Shown here: positions 35,906 to 45,070 of the stretch, piece after piece
Layout: every line of letters starts with the position of its first letter
How positions within the stretch are numbered: the stretch's first letter is position 1
NCBI RefSeq assembly: GCF_902506195.1
Contig: NZ_LR732817.1
Coordinates: forward strand, 1,378,909-1,442,908
Length of the DNA: 64,000 nt
Direction: 5' to 3'
Source: Citricoccus sp. K5
GTDB taxonomy: Bacteria > Actinomycetota > Actinomycetes > Actinomycetales > Micrococcaceae
The notes under the pieces: generated by a model
Told to the model about the DNA's origin: nothing
Databases searched by the model: none
Seen by the model: only the letters and a program-made list of their open reading frames with translations
Position numbers and translations under genes: made by a program

Positions 35906-37285
35906 ATGACCGAGAAGACCTCCCCGACCTCCGCGAACATCTCAGCCGCTCCGCAGGACTCACCGCGGATCGCGTCCGGCCAGCCCGCCATCGCCGGGGG
36001 CGAGGTGCGGCAGGCCGTCATCATCGGTGGAAACCGCACCCCGTTCGCGCGGTCCCATGGCGCCTATGCCAAGGCGACCAACAAGGACCTGCTGACCTCC
36101 GCCCTGAACGGACTCATTGCCCGGTTCGGGCTGCAGGGGGAGCGGATCGGGGAGGTCGCGGCCGGCGCGGTCATCAAGCACAGCAAGGACTTCAACCTGA
36201 CCCGGGAATCCGTCCTCGGCACCTCGCTGGACCCGGCCACGCCGGCTCACGAGGTCCAGATCGCCTGTGCCACGGGCATGGAGGCCATCGGGGGGCTCGC
36301 CAACAAGATCCGACTGGGGCAACTCGACTCGGCCATCGGCGGTGGCGTGGACAGCATCTCCGACGCCCCCATCGTCTTCAACGACGCCGCGCGCGCCGTG
36401 CTGATGGAGCTCAACCGCGCCCGCACCACGCAGGACCGGATCAAGGCCGTCCTGAAGTTCCGTCCCGGCCACCTCGCTCCGGAGGCCCCGGGCACCGAGG
36501 AGCCCCGCACGGGGCTGTCCATGGGGGAACACCAGGCCCGGACCACACACCAGTGGGGAATCACCCGGCAGGCTCAGGACGAGCTGGCCCTGGCCAGCCA
36601 CCACCACCTCGCAGCCGCCTATGACCGTGGCTTCTTCGACGATCTCGTGACGCCTTTCGGCACGCTGACCCGGGACAACAACCTGCGTGGGGACACGACG
36701 CTCGAGAAGCTCGGCAAGCTCAAGCCCGCCTTCGGCCGCGACCTCGGGGACGAGGCCACCATGACCGCCGGAAACTCCACCCCGCTGACGGACGGGGCCT
36801 CGACGGTCCTGCTCGGTTCCGAGGAATGGGCCGCCGAGAGGGGCCTGCCCGTGCTCGCCGACTTCGTGGACTTCGAGACCGGTGCCGTGGACTTCGTGGA
36901 CGGCAAGGAGGGCTTGCTCATGGCACCGGCCTACGCCCTGTCCCGGCTCCTGCAGCGCCAGGGACTGTCCTTGCAGGACTTCGACTACTACGAGATCCAT
37001 GAGGCCTTCGCCGGAACAGTCCTGTCCACCCTGAAGGCCTGGGAGGATGAGGACTTCTGCCGAGACCAGCTGGGTCTGGACGCGCCACTGGGAGCCATCG
37101 ACCGATCCAAACTCAACGTCAACGGCTCCTCGCTGGCAGCCGGTCACCCGTTCGCCGCCACCGGCGGGCGGATCACCGCCACCCTGGCCACGATGCTCCA
37201 CGAGAAGGGGCCGGGCTCCCTCGGCCTGATCTCGGTCTGCGCAGCCGGCGGCCAGGGCATCGTCGCGATCGTCCGGGGGCGCTGA
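35906..37285 (+). CDS. Acetyl-CoA C-acyltransferase (thiolase, FadA2/FadI-like)
   Basis: This 459-residue thiolase cleaves 3-oxoacyl-CoA in beta-oxidation. The nucleophilic cysteine lies in QIACATGMEAIGG (Cys121). The YYEIHEAFAGTVL histidine motif and the C-terminal VCAAGGQGIVAIV motif with the second cysteine are in place, with VNGSSLAAGHPFAATGGR between them. Length and the DTTLEKLGKLKPAF segment match the long FadI/FadA2 type. The ATG at 35906 follows a GAAGGGA ribosome site; a longer GTG/TTG-type start upstream is less likely. The reductase gene follows 4 bases later. Confidence 0.93.
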   Translation: MTEKTSPTSANISAAPQDSPRIASGQPAIAGGEVRQAVIIGGNRTPFARSHGAYAKATNKDLLTSALNGLIARFGLQGERIGEVAAGAVIKHSKDFNLTRESVLGTSLDPATPAHEVQIACATGMEAIGGLANKIRLGQLDSAIGGGVDSISDAPIVFNDAARAVLMELNRARTTQDRIKAVLKFRPGHLAPEAPGTEEPRTGLSMGEHQARTTHQWGITRQAQDELALASHHHLAAAYDRGFFDDLVTPFGTLTRDNNLRGDTTLEKLGKLKPAFGRDLGDEATMTAGNSTPLTDGASTVLLGSEEWAAERGLPVLADFVDFETGAVDFVDGKEGLLMAPAYALSRLLQRQGLSLQDFDYYEIHEAFAGTVLSTLKAWEDEDFCRDQLGLDAPLGAIDRSKLNVNGSSLAAGHPFAATGGRITATLATMLHEKGPGSLGLISVCAAGGQGIVAIVRGR

Positions 37286-37289
37286 GCAC

Positions 37290-38666
37290 ATGGCCAAGGC
37301 ACCGCAGACCGATACCTACACCGCACTCGTCAACCAGCCGCTGGGCCAGAAGCTCGCCGGGGCCCTCGGACTGCCCCGGCCGGCTGTCCTCCGGCGCTAC
37401 GAGCCCGGCCAGACACTCGTGGAGGGCTCCGTGCTCGTCCTCGGCGGCGGCCATGCCGCCGACGAGGCCGCAGCCGTCCTGCTGGACTGGGGACTGGACG
37501 TCCGCCGGCAGTCGGCTCCGGCCGACCGCTATGGCGCCGTCGTCGTCTGTTATGACGACGCCGTCACTCCGGCCGACCTGTCCGCCACCACCCTGCAGCT
37601 CGGGGCCGTGCAGCGGAAACTGGGCCCGTCGGCCCGCGTGGTCACCGTCTACCGTGATCCGCTCGGATCGGGCCAGCCCGCCGTCCGGGCCGCCCGCCGG
37701 GGCGTCGAAGGCCTGACCCGTTCACTCGCCCACGAGATGCGCCGCGGGGCCACCGCCAACGGGATCGTGCTGGGCGAGAACACCGCGCTGTCCACCCCGG
37801 GGGCCACCGGGGCGCTGCGCTTCCTGCTCTCGGCCAAGAGCGCCTTCGTCTCCGGCCAGTTCATCCCCGTCTCCTCCGATGCCGGCGCCCTGCCACGAGA
37901 CTGGGAGAAACCCCTGGCGGGCAAGGTGGCCGTGGTGACCGGTGCCGCCCGGGGCATCGGTGCCGCCATCGCCGCGACCCTGCACCGCGATGGAGCGACC
38001 ATCGTCGGGGTCGACGTACCGGCCGCCGGCGAGGCCCTGGCCGGCGTCGTCAACTCAATCAACGGCACCGCACTGCAATTGGACATCACCGCGGCCGATG
38101 CCGGGGAGCGGATCCTCGCGCACTGCGCTGAGCGCCATGGGCGGCTGGACATCGTGGTGCACAACGCCGGGATCACCCGGGACAAGAAGCTCGCCAACAT
38201 GGACGCTGCCCGGTGGGACTCCGTGCTCGCCGTGAACATCGAGTCCCAGCTGGCGATGAACCGAGTCTTCCTGGCAGCGACCGGCCAGGGTGTCGTGGCG
38301 GACGAGCTGCGGATCGCCTCGCTCGCCTCGACGTCCGGGATCGCGGGCAACGCCGGCCAGACGAACTACGCGGCGTCCAAGGCGGGGGTCATGGGGATGG
38401 TCTCCGCCACAGCGGAACTGATGGGCCCCGCCGGAACGGCCGGCGGAGGCACCGTCAACGCGGTGGCCCCCGGCTTCATCGAGACCGAGATGACCGCCCG
38501 GATGCCGATGGCCACCCGTGAGGTCGCTCGCCGGTTGAACTCCCTCCAGCAGGGAGGCCGGCCCGTCGACGTGGCGGAGGCCATCGCCTACCTGGTCTCC
38601 GATGCGGCTGGCGGGACCTCCGGGGCCACGCTGCGTGTCTGCGGCCAGGGCATGATGGGAGCCTGA
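37290..38666 (+). CDS. High-molecular-weight 3-oxoacyl reductase (FabG4-like SDR)
   Basis: The 458-residue protein is a double SDR like mycobacterial FabG4: residues ~1-205 are a degenerate Rossmann domain (RYGAVVVCYDDAV, TRSLAHEMRRGATANG) and residues ~210-458 the active one. The active half has VAVVTGAARGIGAAIAATLH, HNAGITRD, and STSGIAGNAGQTNYAASKAG with the Ser-Tyr-Lys triad. FabG4 reduces 3-oxoacyl-CoA or the reverse with NAD(H), unlike ordinary NADPH-dependent FabG. Its position between a thiolase and a MaoC hydratase supports the fatty acid role. It begins 4 bases after the thiolase stop, and the next gene starts 1 base after its stop. Confidence 0.9.
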   Translation: MAKAPQTDTYTALVNQPLGQKLAGALGLPRPAVLRRYEPGQTLVEGSVLVLGGGHAADEAAAVLLDWGLDVRRQSAPADRYGAVVVCYDDAVTPADLSATTLQLGAVQRKLGPSARVVTVYRDPLGSGQPAVRAARRGVEGLTRSLAHEMRRGATANGIVLGENTALSTPGATGALRFLLSAKSAFVSGQFIPVSSDAGALPRDWEKPLAGKVAVVTGAARGIGAAIAATLHRDGATIVGVDVPAAGEALAGVVNSINGTALQLDITAADAGERILAHCAERHGRLDIVVHNAGITRDKKLANMDAARWDSVLAVNIESQLAMNRVFLAATGQGVVADELRIASLASTSGIAGNAGQTNYAASKAGVMGMVSATAELMGPAGTAGGGTVNAVAPGFIETEMTARMPMATREVARRLNSLQQGGRPVDVAEAIAYLVSDAAGGTSGATLRVCGQGMMGA

Positions 38667-38667
38667 G

Positions 38668-39675
38668 ATGGAACGCGAGACCATGACCCCACTGAGCTCG
38701 AGCTACCGGTCCGCCCTGTCCACGGCAGCCAAGGACGCGCTGGTCAGACGGAGCCGCCCACAGCAGCTGCCGGGACGGACCGTGGTGGTCCACGACCACG
38801 AGATCAGTGCTGAACTCGCCGCCCGGTACGCCCGGATGTTCCACCGGAACGGTCCGGCCCTGGACACAGCCGACCTGCCTTCGGTGCTCGTGCACGTCGC
38901 CTCCTTCCCGGCGGCCATGGAACTCATGGCCGATCCGGATTTCCCGCTGCCACTGCTCGGCATGGTCCACCTCCGCAACCGCGTGGTCCACCATGCCCCG
39001 GTACCGGCCGGCACCCCGGTGGAGGTGGCCGCCTCGGCCACCCGCCTGAGCGCCCATCCGTCGGGCACCACCGTGGACCTCGTCGTCACCGTCCACGGCC
39101 CGGCGCGCGTTGACCGCCCCGCTTACGGCACTGTCAGCGACCCGAGCGACGGGACCGGGGAGCTGCAGCTGTTGTGGGAGGGCACGTCCACGTACCTGGC
39201 CGCCGGAGTCCACCTGCCGGCCCATGAGCGCCCGGCCAAGGCCGGTCACCCGCCGTTCACGGCACCGCAGCTGACCGCACAGTGGCGCCTCCCCGCGTCC
39301 ACCGGTCGGGAGTATGCCGCCGTGTCCGGGGACTTCAACCCGATCCACCTGAATCCGGTGACCGCGAAGCTCCTGGGGCAGAAGGGCATGATCGCCCACG
39401 GGATGTACCTGGCCGGGCGGATGCTCGCGGGCCGGGAGCCGGCGGGTGCCGGTCACGAGTGGGAGATCTCCTTCGCCACCCCGGTGCTACTCCCGGGCAC
39501 GGTGTCCCTGGGCGTCGTCCACGCGGATCGCCGCAACGCTGAAATCACCACCGAGCTCACGACCGAGGTCACGGCGTGGAATGGCCGCACCGGCAGGCCG
39601 CACTTCACCGGCTCGATCACGGTCCCGGGCTCAGGTCCGGGACACAGATCGGGGCCGGGGCAGGGCAGGGCGTAG
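38668..39675 (+). CDS. MaoC-like (HtdX-type) acyl-CoA hydratase
   Basis: The 335-residue protein is a double hot-dog hydratase. The C-terminal half has the MaoC catalytic motif in GDFNPIHLNPVTAKLLG (Asp and His) and KGMIAHGMYLAGRML. The N-terminal half (VVHDHEISAELAARYARMF, LPLLGMVHLRNRVVHH) is a second hot dog without the catalytic pair. The pair hydrates 2-enoyl-CoA or dehydrates 3-hydroxyacyl-CoA. Mycobacteria carry the same set (htdX-fabG4-fadA2-fadE5, Rv0241c-Rv0244c), which supports the role. It closes the four-enzyme set and converges with mshA. Confidence 0.9.
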   Translation: MERETMTPLSSSYRSALSTAAKDALVRRSRPQQLPGRTVVVHDHEISAELAARYARMFHRNGPALDTADLPSVLVHVASFPAAMELMADPDFPLPLLGMVHLRNRVVHHAPVPAGTPVEVAASATRLSAHPSGTTVDLVVTVHGPARVDRPAYGTVSDPSDGTGELQLLWEGTSTYLAAGVHLPAHERPAKAGHPPFTAPQLTAQWRLPASTGREYAAVSGDFNPIHLNPVTAKLLGQKGMIAHGMYLAGRMLAGREPAGAGHEWEISFATPVLLPGTVSLGVVHADRRNAEITTELTTEVTAWNGRTGRPHFTGSITVPGSGPGHRSGPGQGRA

Positions 39676-39692
39676 AGGACAGGAGCACGGCC

Positions 39693-40937
39693 CTACCGGT
39701 CGGCGGAGAGCACCTCGTACGCCTCTGACATGTGGGCCGCCATGGCGTCCCAGCCGAACGTCCCGGCCCGGCGCGCCGCCGCCTGGCCCATCCGCCGCCA
39801 CGCGGGCAGGTCTGCCACGATGCGCTCCAGCTCCTGTGCCCAGGTCTCCGGGTCCAGGCCGTCCACCAGCCGGCCGGTCTCACCGTCCGCCACGGCGTAG
39901 GCGAGCCCGCCCACCCGGTGCGCCAGCACGGGGGTCCCGCAGGCCTGGGCCTCGAGGGCTACCAGGCCGAAGGACTCCGAGAAGCTCGGCACGACCACCA
40001 CGTCCGCAGCCCGGTAGACCTCCGCCAACTCCTGCGCGGACACGGGACCGGAGTCCGCGCACTGACCCTCCAGTCCGGCGGCCGAGACCAGGGCGGGGAG
40101 GTCGAGCTCATCCGCGCCCGAGTGGGCACCGGTCAGGTGCAGCTGCACCGGCGGAACACCGGAGGCCCGCCGATTCACCAGGCCTGCGGCCCGAATGGCC
40201 ACCTGCGGGCCCTTGTGCCCTTGGATACGCCCGGCGAACAGGACCTTGAGCCCGTCCGGCCGACCGGGCCAGTGGGCGCCGCCGTCGGGATGGAAGACGG
40301 ACGTGTCCACGCCCGGCGGGACCACCCTGATCCGGGCTGGATCGGCTCCGTAGTGGCCCCTCAGCTCGTCCCGCTCGGCCGGGGTGTTGGCCACCAGCAG
40401 GTCGGCCGCCGCGGCGATCTGCTGCTCGGCGGCCTCCCGTTCCTCCGACTCGCTGGACCGCGCGTCCCGGGCGTTCTTGACGGCCGCCATGGTGTGCATG
40501 GTGTGCACGATCGGTGCGTTCAGGTCTCCGGCCACCGCCATTCCGGCCAGTCCGGAGAGCCAGTAGTGGGAATGCACCACCCAGCGACAGTCGTCCCCGT
40601 GGCATCCGCCCGCGGCAGTCAGGGCACCGGGGGCCGCGGCGGCGAAGTCGTCCACCCACCGCGGCAGCTCCTCCTTGGGGACGTCTGCGGCCGGGCCGGC
40701 GGGGACCGGGACCACCCGGGCCCGGGCCGCTCCCGGCACGTCGGGCACCGTCAGGTCCTCGACGCGCTGGCCGGTCCGGTCGCGGCGCGTGAGGACCCAG
40801 ACCGGATGCCCAGCAGCGGCCAGGGTGATGGCCAGCTGACGGACGTAGACGTTCATGCCACCGGCATCACCCTGGCCCGGCTGTGCCAACGGTGAGGTGT
40901 GCAGGGACACCATCACCACGCCGAAGGGCCGCGTCAC
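39693..40937 (-). CDS. mshA: D-inositol-3-phosphate glycosyltransferase MshA
   Basis: The first mycothiol enzyme adds N-acetylglucosamine from UDP-GlcNAc to inositol-3-phosphate. The 414-residue GT4 protein starts VVMVSLHTSPLAQPGQGDAG with the typical GGMNVYVRQL loop, then SHYWLSGLAG, MHTMAAVKN, LFAGRIQGHKGPQV and VVPSFSESFGLVALEAQACG. This N-terminal signature is specific to MshA. Mycothiol is the main low-molecular-weight thiol of Actinobacteria. The start overlaps the malQ stop by 4 bases (ATGA), so mshA is the second gene of a malQ-mshA transcript. mshC is encoded in this window too, nine kilobases away. Confidence 0.93.
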   Translation of the reverse strand: MTRPFGVVMVSLHTSPLAQPGQGDAGGMNVYVRQLAITLAAAGHPVWVLTRRDRTGQRVEDLTVPDVPGAARARVVPVPAGPAADVPKEELPRWVDDFAAAAPGALTAAGGCHGDDCRWVVHSHYWLSGLAGMAVAGDLNAPIVHTMHTMAAVKNARDARSSESEEREAAEQQIAAAADLLVANTPAERDELRGHYGADPARIRVVPPGVDTSVFHPDGGAHWPGRPDGLKVLFAGRIQGHKGPQVAIRAAGLVNRRASGVPPVQLHLTGAHSGADELDLPALVSAAGLEGQCADSGPVSAQELAEVYRAADVVVVPSFSESFGLVALEAQACGTPVLAHRVGGLAYAVADGETGRLVDGLDPETWAQELERIVADLPAWRRMGQAAARRAGTFGWDAMAAHMSEAYEVLSADR

Positions 40938-43168
40938 GGTGTGGGACGCCCGTGGTCGGACTGCCGGCCCGAGGTCGGGCGGGAGTTCAGCTCGTGGTGC
41001 ACCGCGTCCAGTAGTCGGGCGAACCCGGGGACGGAGTCCAGGTCGTCGATGAGCACGGCCCGCCCGGCTGCGTCCGCGAGCGGGATCTCCCAGTTCGGGT
41101 ATTCGTGCTGCTGGGTGCCCGGCTGGTTCTGGATGCGCCGTTCGCCCACGGCGTCCACCAGCGCGATGCCGTGCAGCAGGGAGGGTGCCTGGGCCAGGTA
41201 GCGGTGCAGGGCCACCACAATGTCCGCCACCGCGGTCGGATCGGCTGGGTCAGCCGAGCCAGCTGGGCCAGTCGGGGTGAGGGGTGCCGCGGCCTCGGCG
41301 GACAGGAATCCCGCCTCCACGACGGCCTGGAGGAACGCCCGGCGCTCGGCACCGGCCCGGTCCCGCTCGGCGTGGGGATCGCCGGCCACCAGGTCGAGGC
41401 GTTCACGCAGGTCCAGGTGCGTGCCGGCCAGGTACCCGGCGGTCGGGGGCAGGTCATGGGTGTTCACGGAGGACAGGCACTGGACCCGGTAGTCCTGGGG
41501 CGGCCGGGGCCGGCCGTCCTCCTGCTCGAACCACAGGATCGAGGTGCCCAACAGCCCGCGGTGCGCCAGGTAGTCCTGGACCCACGGTTCGAAGGTGCCC
41601 AGGTCCTCGCCCACGACGACGGCCCCCGCGCGTTCCGCCTCGAGCGCCAGGATGCCGATCATCGCCTCGTGATCGTAGGTGACGTACGCGCCCTCGGTGG
41701 GGGACTGGCCCACCGGGATCCACCACAGCCGGAACAGCCCCAGGATGTGGTCAACCCGGATGCCGCCCGCGTGGCGCAACACCGAGCGGAGCATGTCGCG
41801 GTACGCGCGGTAACCGGTCTCGGCCAGCCGTTCGGGGTGCCACGGTGACTGGGACCAGTCCTGGCCGCGTTGGTTGTACATGTCCGGTGGGGCGCCGACG
41901 GACATGGACGAGACGAGCTGGTCCTGCAGCATCCAGGCGTCCGCGTTGTTGCGGTCCGCCCCGACGGCCAGGTCCTGCATCAGTCCCAATCGCATACCCG
42001 CCTCCCGGGCCGCCTGCTGCGCCGTGGCCAACTGCGTGTCACACAACCACTGCATCCAGCGGTGGAAGTCGACGTCCTCGGCCAGCTCCTGGCGATACCG
42101 CTCGGCCAGCCGACCCCCCGGCGTGAACTCGGGGTCCTGCCAGACAGGATCGGTGGCGTCAAAGACGCTGCGCAGGGCACACCACAGCGCGAAGTCCTCC
42201 AGCCCCTGGCCTTCCTGCTCCCGGTAGGCGCGGTAGGCGTGCGCCCGCTCCGGCGGGGCAGTGACCTGATGGAGCCGGCGCAGGGCCGTCAACTTGGCGG
42301 CGATGGTGGCGTTGCGGTCCAGGGACTCGGCGTTCGCGTTGTCGGCCTGGCGGGCGGTGGCCAGAGCGTCCACCTCGCGGCGATCACGCGGGTCAAGGGC
42401 AGCGTACTCGGCGAGTTCCTCGATGCGCAGGTACATCGGGTTGGTGAACCGGCGGGTCGAGGGGGAGTACGGCGAGGACACCACCGGCGGTCCCGGCGCG
42501 GTGGCATGCAGGGGGTTGGACAGGACGTAGTCACCGCCGTGCACGGCGGTCTGGACCGCCAGTGCCGCCAGGTCCCCGAAGTCGCCCACGCCCCAGGAGG
42601 CTGAGGACCGTGCCGAGTACAGCTGGACGGACAGCCCCCAGCCGCGCTGATGGCGGTAGGGGTCTGCAGTCGTGAGACGTTCCGGCGTCACGACGAGGGC
42701 GGCCTCGACCTCGTTGCCGTCCTCCACCCTGGCGACCAACCGGTGCCATCCCACCGGCAGGTCCCGGGGGAGGCGGAAGGTGACCTGCCCGATCAGCTCG
42801 CCGTCGATGTTCTGAGGTTCTGTGAAGTCCTCGAGTTGTTCGAGGGGACTGGTCTCTCCGGTCTCCAGCAAAACCGCGACCGTGATGGCACTCCCGTGGG
42901 GGACGTGGACCTGGACCGAGGATCCCGATCCCGCGTGGGAGACCGTGGTGTGCGGCAGCATGCGGCGCCACGGGGCCAACCGCCGTCGCTCCAGTGCCAC
43001 CTCCAGCCCCGCCGTGCCGTCAGGTTCGACGGTGCAGCCCAGGGCTGCCAGCACCCTGGTCAGCGTGAGGTCGGAGACCAGGTGTTCGTGACCGTCATGA
43101 CCCCGGTAGGAGGTCTGGATGCCATAGGCGTGGGCCAGCCGCTGGAGCAGGTCGCGGGCTTCGGTCAT
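40934..43168 (-). CDS. malQ: 4-alpha-glucanotransferase MalQ
   Basis: This amylomaltase (GH77) moves alpha-1,4-glucan segments between maltodextrins in glycogen and maltose metabolism. The 744-residue protein has an N-terminal beta domain of about 150 residues, then SVQLYSARSSASWGVGDFGD, IRVDHILGLFRLWWIPVGQS with the catalytic aspartate, GEDLGTFEPWV with the acid/base glutamate, and NTHDLPPTAGYLAG with the stabilising aspartate, in the right order. A GAAAGAGG ribosome site precedes the ATG at 43168. It overlaps mshA by 4 bases. Its products link to the glgA/glgC pair elsewhere in the window. Confidence 0.94.
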   Translation of the reverse strand: MTEARDLLQRLAHAYGIQTSYRGHDGHEHLVSDLTLTRVLAALGCTVEPDGTAGLEVALERRRLAPWRRMLPHTTVSHAGSGSSVQVHVPHGSAITVAVLLETGETSPLEQLEDFTEPQNIDGELIGQVTFRLPRDLPVGWHRLVARVEDGNEVEAALVVTPERLTTADPYRHQRGWGLSVQLYSARSSASWGVGDFGDLAALAVQTAVHGGDYVLSNPLHATAPGPPVVSSPYSPSTRRFTNPMYLRIEELAEYAALDPRDRREVDALATARQADNANAESLDRNATIAAKLTALRRLHQVTAPPERAHAYRAYREQEGQGLEDFALWCALRSVFDATDPVWQDPEFTPGGRLAERYRQELAEDVDFHRWMQWLCDTQLATAQQAAREAGMRLGLMQDLAVGADRNNADAWMLQDQLVSSMSVGAPPDMYNQRGQDWSQSPWHPERLAETGYRAYRDMLRSVLRHAGGIRVDHILGLFRLWWIPVGQSPTEGAYVTYDHEAMIGILALEAERAGAVVVGEDLGTFEPWVQDYLAHRGLLGTSILWFEQEDGRPRPPQDYRVQCLSSVNTHDLPPTAGYLAGTHLDLRERLDLVAGDPHAERDRAGAERRAFLQAVVEAGFLSAEAAAPLTPTGPAGSADPADPTAVADIVVALHRYLAQAPSLLHGIALVDAVGERRIQNQPGTQQHEYPNWEIPLADAAGRAVLIDDLDSVPGFARLLDAVHHELNSRPTSGRQSDHGRPTP

Positions 43169-43258
43169 GGCTGGTGGGCCTCTTTCACGTGCGGGTGCGG
43201 CCGGGCCACCGGATCCGGTGCCCCGGTCCGATTATGGCAGGCCATCGCCGGTGGCGGC

Positions 43259-44164
43259 TCAGCCGCGAGCCAGGGCCGGAGGCAAACAGGCCAGCTGGCG
43301 TCCGGACAGTCCCGAGCGGATGCGCCGGGCCTGGTCCGGAGTGTAGTCCGGGGCCACTTCCGTCTTCATCGGTGTGCGCGAGGACCAGGTAAAGGTCACC
43401 GAGAAGCGGTCCCGGGCGATCGGCGGTGTAGCCCGGTGGAGCAGACGGCAGTTGTCCGCCACCACGGCCGTCCACTTCGGCCCGGTCGCCGCGGTCACGG
43501 CACCCGCGGGGACCATGTCCGCCACCCGGGCATCGTCCACGAAACCGGCCACGTAGTGCAGCCGATCCACGGCGTACAGCGTCTCGGCCAGTGGAATGTA
43601 GGCGTACGGCCCACCCTGGTCGTCGACGTCGTTGAGCCACACCAGGATCTTCACGGTGCGCCGGTCCTCGGCATCCCGGTGCCAACGGCGCACGCCCACC
43701 GTCTGGTTGTTACCGATCTCGCGTCGTACGTCCGCACCGTAGTAGCGGGCCGGCACACCCAGGTAGTTCTCGACGATGTCCAGCATGCGGTCCTGCAACC
43801 CCCACTGCCAGAGAGACAGATCCGCCAGCAGGTCGTCAGTGGAGGGCCGCAGCGTACTGGCACCACCCGTGGGCAGGGCCGCCAACGGGGCCACGAGGCG
43901 GTCCAGGGCGGGCTTGAGCGCATCCGTGGTGGGGATGGCGAGATCGTCCAAGGGTCCGATGCGGACACCCTGCCGCTGCAGGGTGGAGACCAGCCCGGCC
44001 TGGGCCAGGTCGAGCGGAGGCAGATGCGGCGCCCAATTGCGGCGGCGCTCCTCATGCTTGCCGTCGGCGGCCCAGCGGACCGGCGTGACATTGGTCAGGA
44101 TCTCCCGCTTGAGTCGATTCGCGAACCGTCCCAAGGGGCCCGCCACGGTCTCGGATGTGATCAT
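43259..44164 (-). CDS. 2-oxoglutarate/Fe(II)-dependent dioxygenase, phytanoyl-CoA hydroxylase-like
   Basis: The 301-residue protein has the iron-binding HxD motif in VGVRRWHRDAEDRRTVK, then WLNDVDDQGGPYAYIPLA. The distal histidine is probably in NCRLLHRATPP, followed by RDRFSVTFTW, which provides the 2-oxoglutarate-binding arginine. These match the PhyH/phytanoyl-CoA dioxygenase superfamily. The substrate is unknown; no biosynthetic neighbours help. The ATG at 44164 is used; an ATG at 44188 adds eight residues, and neither has a good ribosome site. It lies alone between malQ and a broken acetyltransferase gene. Confidence 0.72.
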   Translation of the reverse strand: MITSETVAGPLGRFANRLKREILTNVTPVRWAADGKHEERRRNWAPHLPPLDLAQAGLVSTLQRQGVRIGPLDDLAIPTTDALKPALDRLVAPLAALPTGGASTLRPSTDDLLADLSLWQWGLQDRMLDIVENYLGVPARYYGADVRREIGNNQTVGVRRWHRDAEDRRTVKILVWLNDVDDQGGPYAYIPLAETLYAVDRLHYVAGFVDDARVADMVPAGAVTAATGPKWTAVVADNCRLLHRATPPIARDRFSVTFTWSSRTPMKTEVAPDYTPDQARRIRSGLSGRQLACLPPALARG

Positions 44165-44280
44165 GCGACTGAGGTTACAAGCGTGCATCGGCGGTGACGA
44201 CGGCCATGGTGGCCGACGAGTAGTGGTGGGGTACCAGAGCGTCCGGTCACGTCCCCTATCACGTAGGAACAGCAGGTGCC

Positions 44281-44296
44281 CAGGTCCGTGGACCTG
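44281..44296. other. Short near-perfect palindrome in a gene-free 150-base gap
   Basis: CAGGTCC and GGACCTG flank a 2-base GT center. The gap 44165-44315 otherwise shows nothing recognisable. The dyad may be a regulator site or chance. Confidence 0.25.
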
Positions 44297-44315
44297 AAAA
44301 GACTGCAGTAGACCG

Positions 44316-44875
44316 TCAGAGCCGGTCGAAGGGCGCCGCGTACCGAAAGCGGCCGGTGTGTTCGTCGGATGTGGTGAGGGTCCTGACCTGGAAATAGTCG
44401 CCCCACGAAGGATCCGGCCCGATCACTCCGGCCAACGCCGCCGGCACGAAGCCGAAACGGGAGTAGTAGGCGGGTTCGCCCAGCAGTCCCACGAGAGACT
44501 CGCCCCTCGCCTCAGCGGCACCGAGGACCGCATGCATCAAGGCCGAGCCGATGCCGGAACCCTGCCGGTCCGGGCGAACACTCAGTGGCCCGAGACCGAG
44601 CACGGGCCGGCCACCCACAGAGGCACGGGCCGGCCACCCACAGAGGCACGGGTCGCGACGACATGGCCCACCACCAGACCGTCTTCGACGGCGACGAGGG
44701 ACAGACCGGGGATCCATCCGGCGTCATCGCGTAGCCAACCGACCAGCACGGCCTCGCCCGGGTCTCCGCCGGGCTCCGGGGATGGCGCATGATGTTCGAC
44801 GCCGCGGAAGGCAGCAGCTGTGACGGAGCGGATCGCCTCACGGTCCTCGGCGCGTTCCGTTCGAATGATCACCAT
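44316..44875 (-). pseudogene. GNAT N-acetyltransferase gene broken by a 23-base tandem duplication
   Basis: The first part (start ATG 44875) reads VIIRTERAEDREAIRSVTAA and continues through GLSLVAVEDGLVVGHVVATR. The frame then shifts, and the second part resumes in another frame as LGLGPLSVRPDRQGSGIGSA, ending in a typical GNAT C-terminus (AYYSRFGFVPA). The acetyl-CoA site QGSGIGSAL is intact. Taking out one 23-base unit from the duplicated block at 44601-44646 joins the two frames into one 178-residue GNAT protein. The gene is therefore disrupted by a recent duplication. A sequencing error is possible but would have to be an exact repeat. The missing function would be N-acetylation of an unknown substrate. 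Confidence 0.85.
44601..44652. repeat. 23-base tandem duplication inside the GNAT gene
   Basis: Bases 44601-44623 and 44624-44646 are identical copies, and a third partial copy (CACGGG) follows to 44652. The unit is not a multiple of three, so it shifts the frame. Repeat-mediated slippage could restore or re-break the gene. Confidence 0.95.
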
Positions 44876-44924
44876 GGATGCCTCCTTGGGGACATGCCCC
44901 AGAAACTCGTCCCACCATGGCAAA

Positions 44925-44952
44925 AACGGGGCTGGTTGTCACCAGCCCCGTT
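44925..44952 (-). terminator. Terminator of the tRNA-Leu gene
   Basis: A perfect 12-base stem, 44925-44936 against 44941-44952, with a 4-base loop. On the minus strand it is followed by a run of five T. It lies 31 bases after the tRNA 3' end. Confidence 0.85.
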
Positions 44953-44982
44953 CCTGTTCGCCCCTGAGGTGGGCGTTCGATG

Positions 44983-45066
44983 TGCGCGGAGGGGGACTTG
45001 AACCCCCACGCCCTTGCGGGCACAGCGACCTCAACGCTGCGCGTCTGCCAATTCCGCCACCCGCGC
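44983..45066 (-). tRNA. tRNA-Leu (anticodon GAG)
   Basis: The 84-base sequence folds as a class II tRNA: acceptor stem GCGCGGG with TCCGCGC, D-arm with GGCGGAATTGGCAGACGCG, anticodon loop TTGAGGT with GAG, a long variable arm and a T-arm with GGTTCAAGTCC (class II leucine form). CCA is not encoded. It reads CUC (and CUU) codons, common in this genome. Confidence 0.96.
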
Positions 45067-45070
45067 GCAC

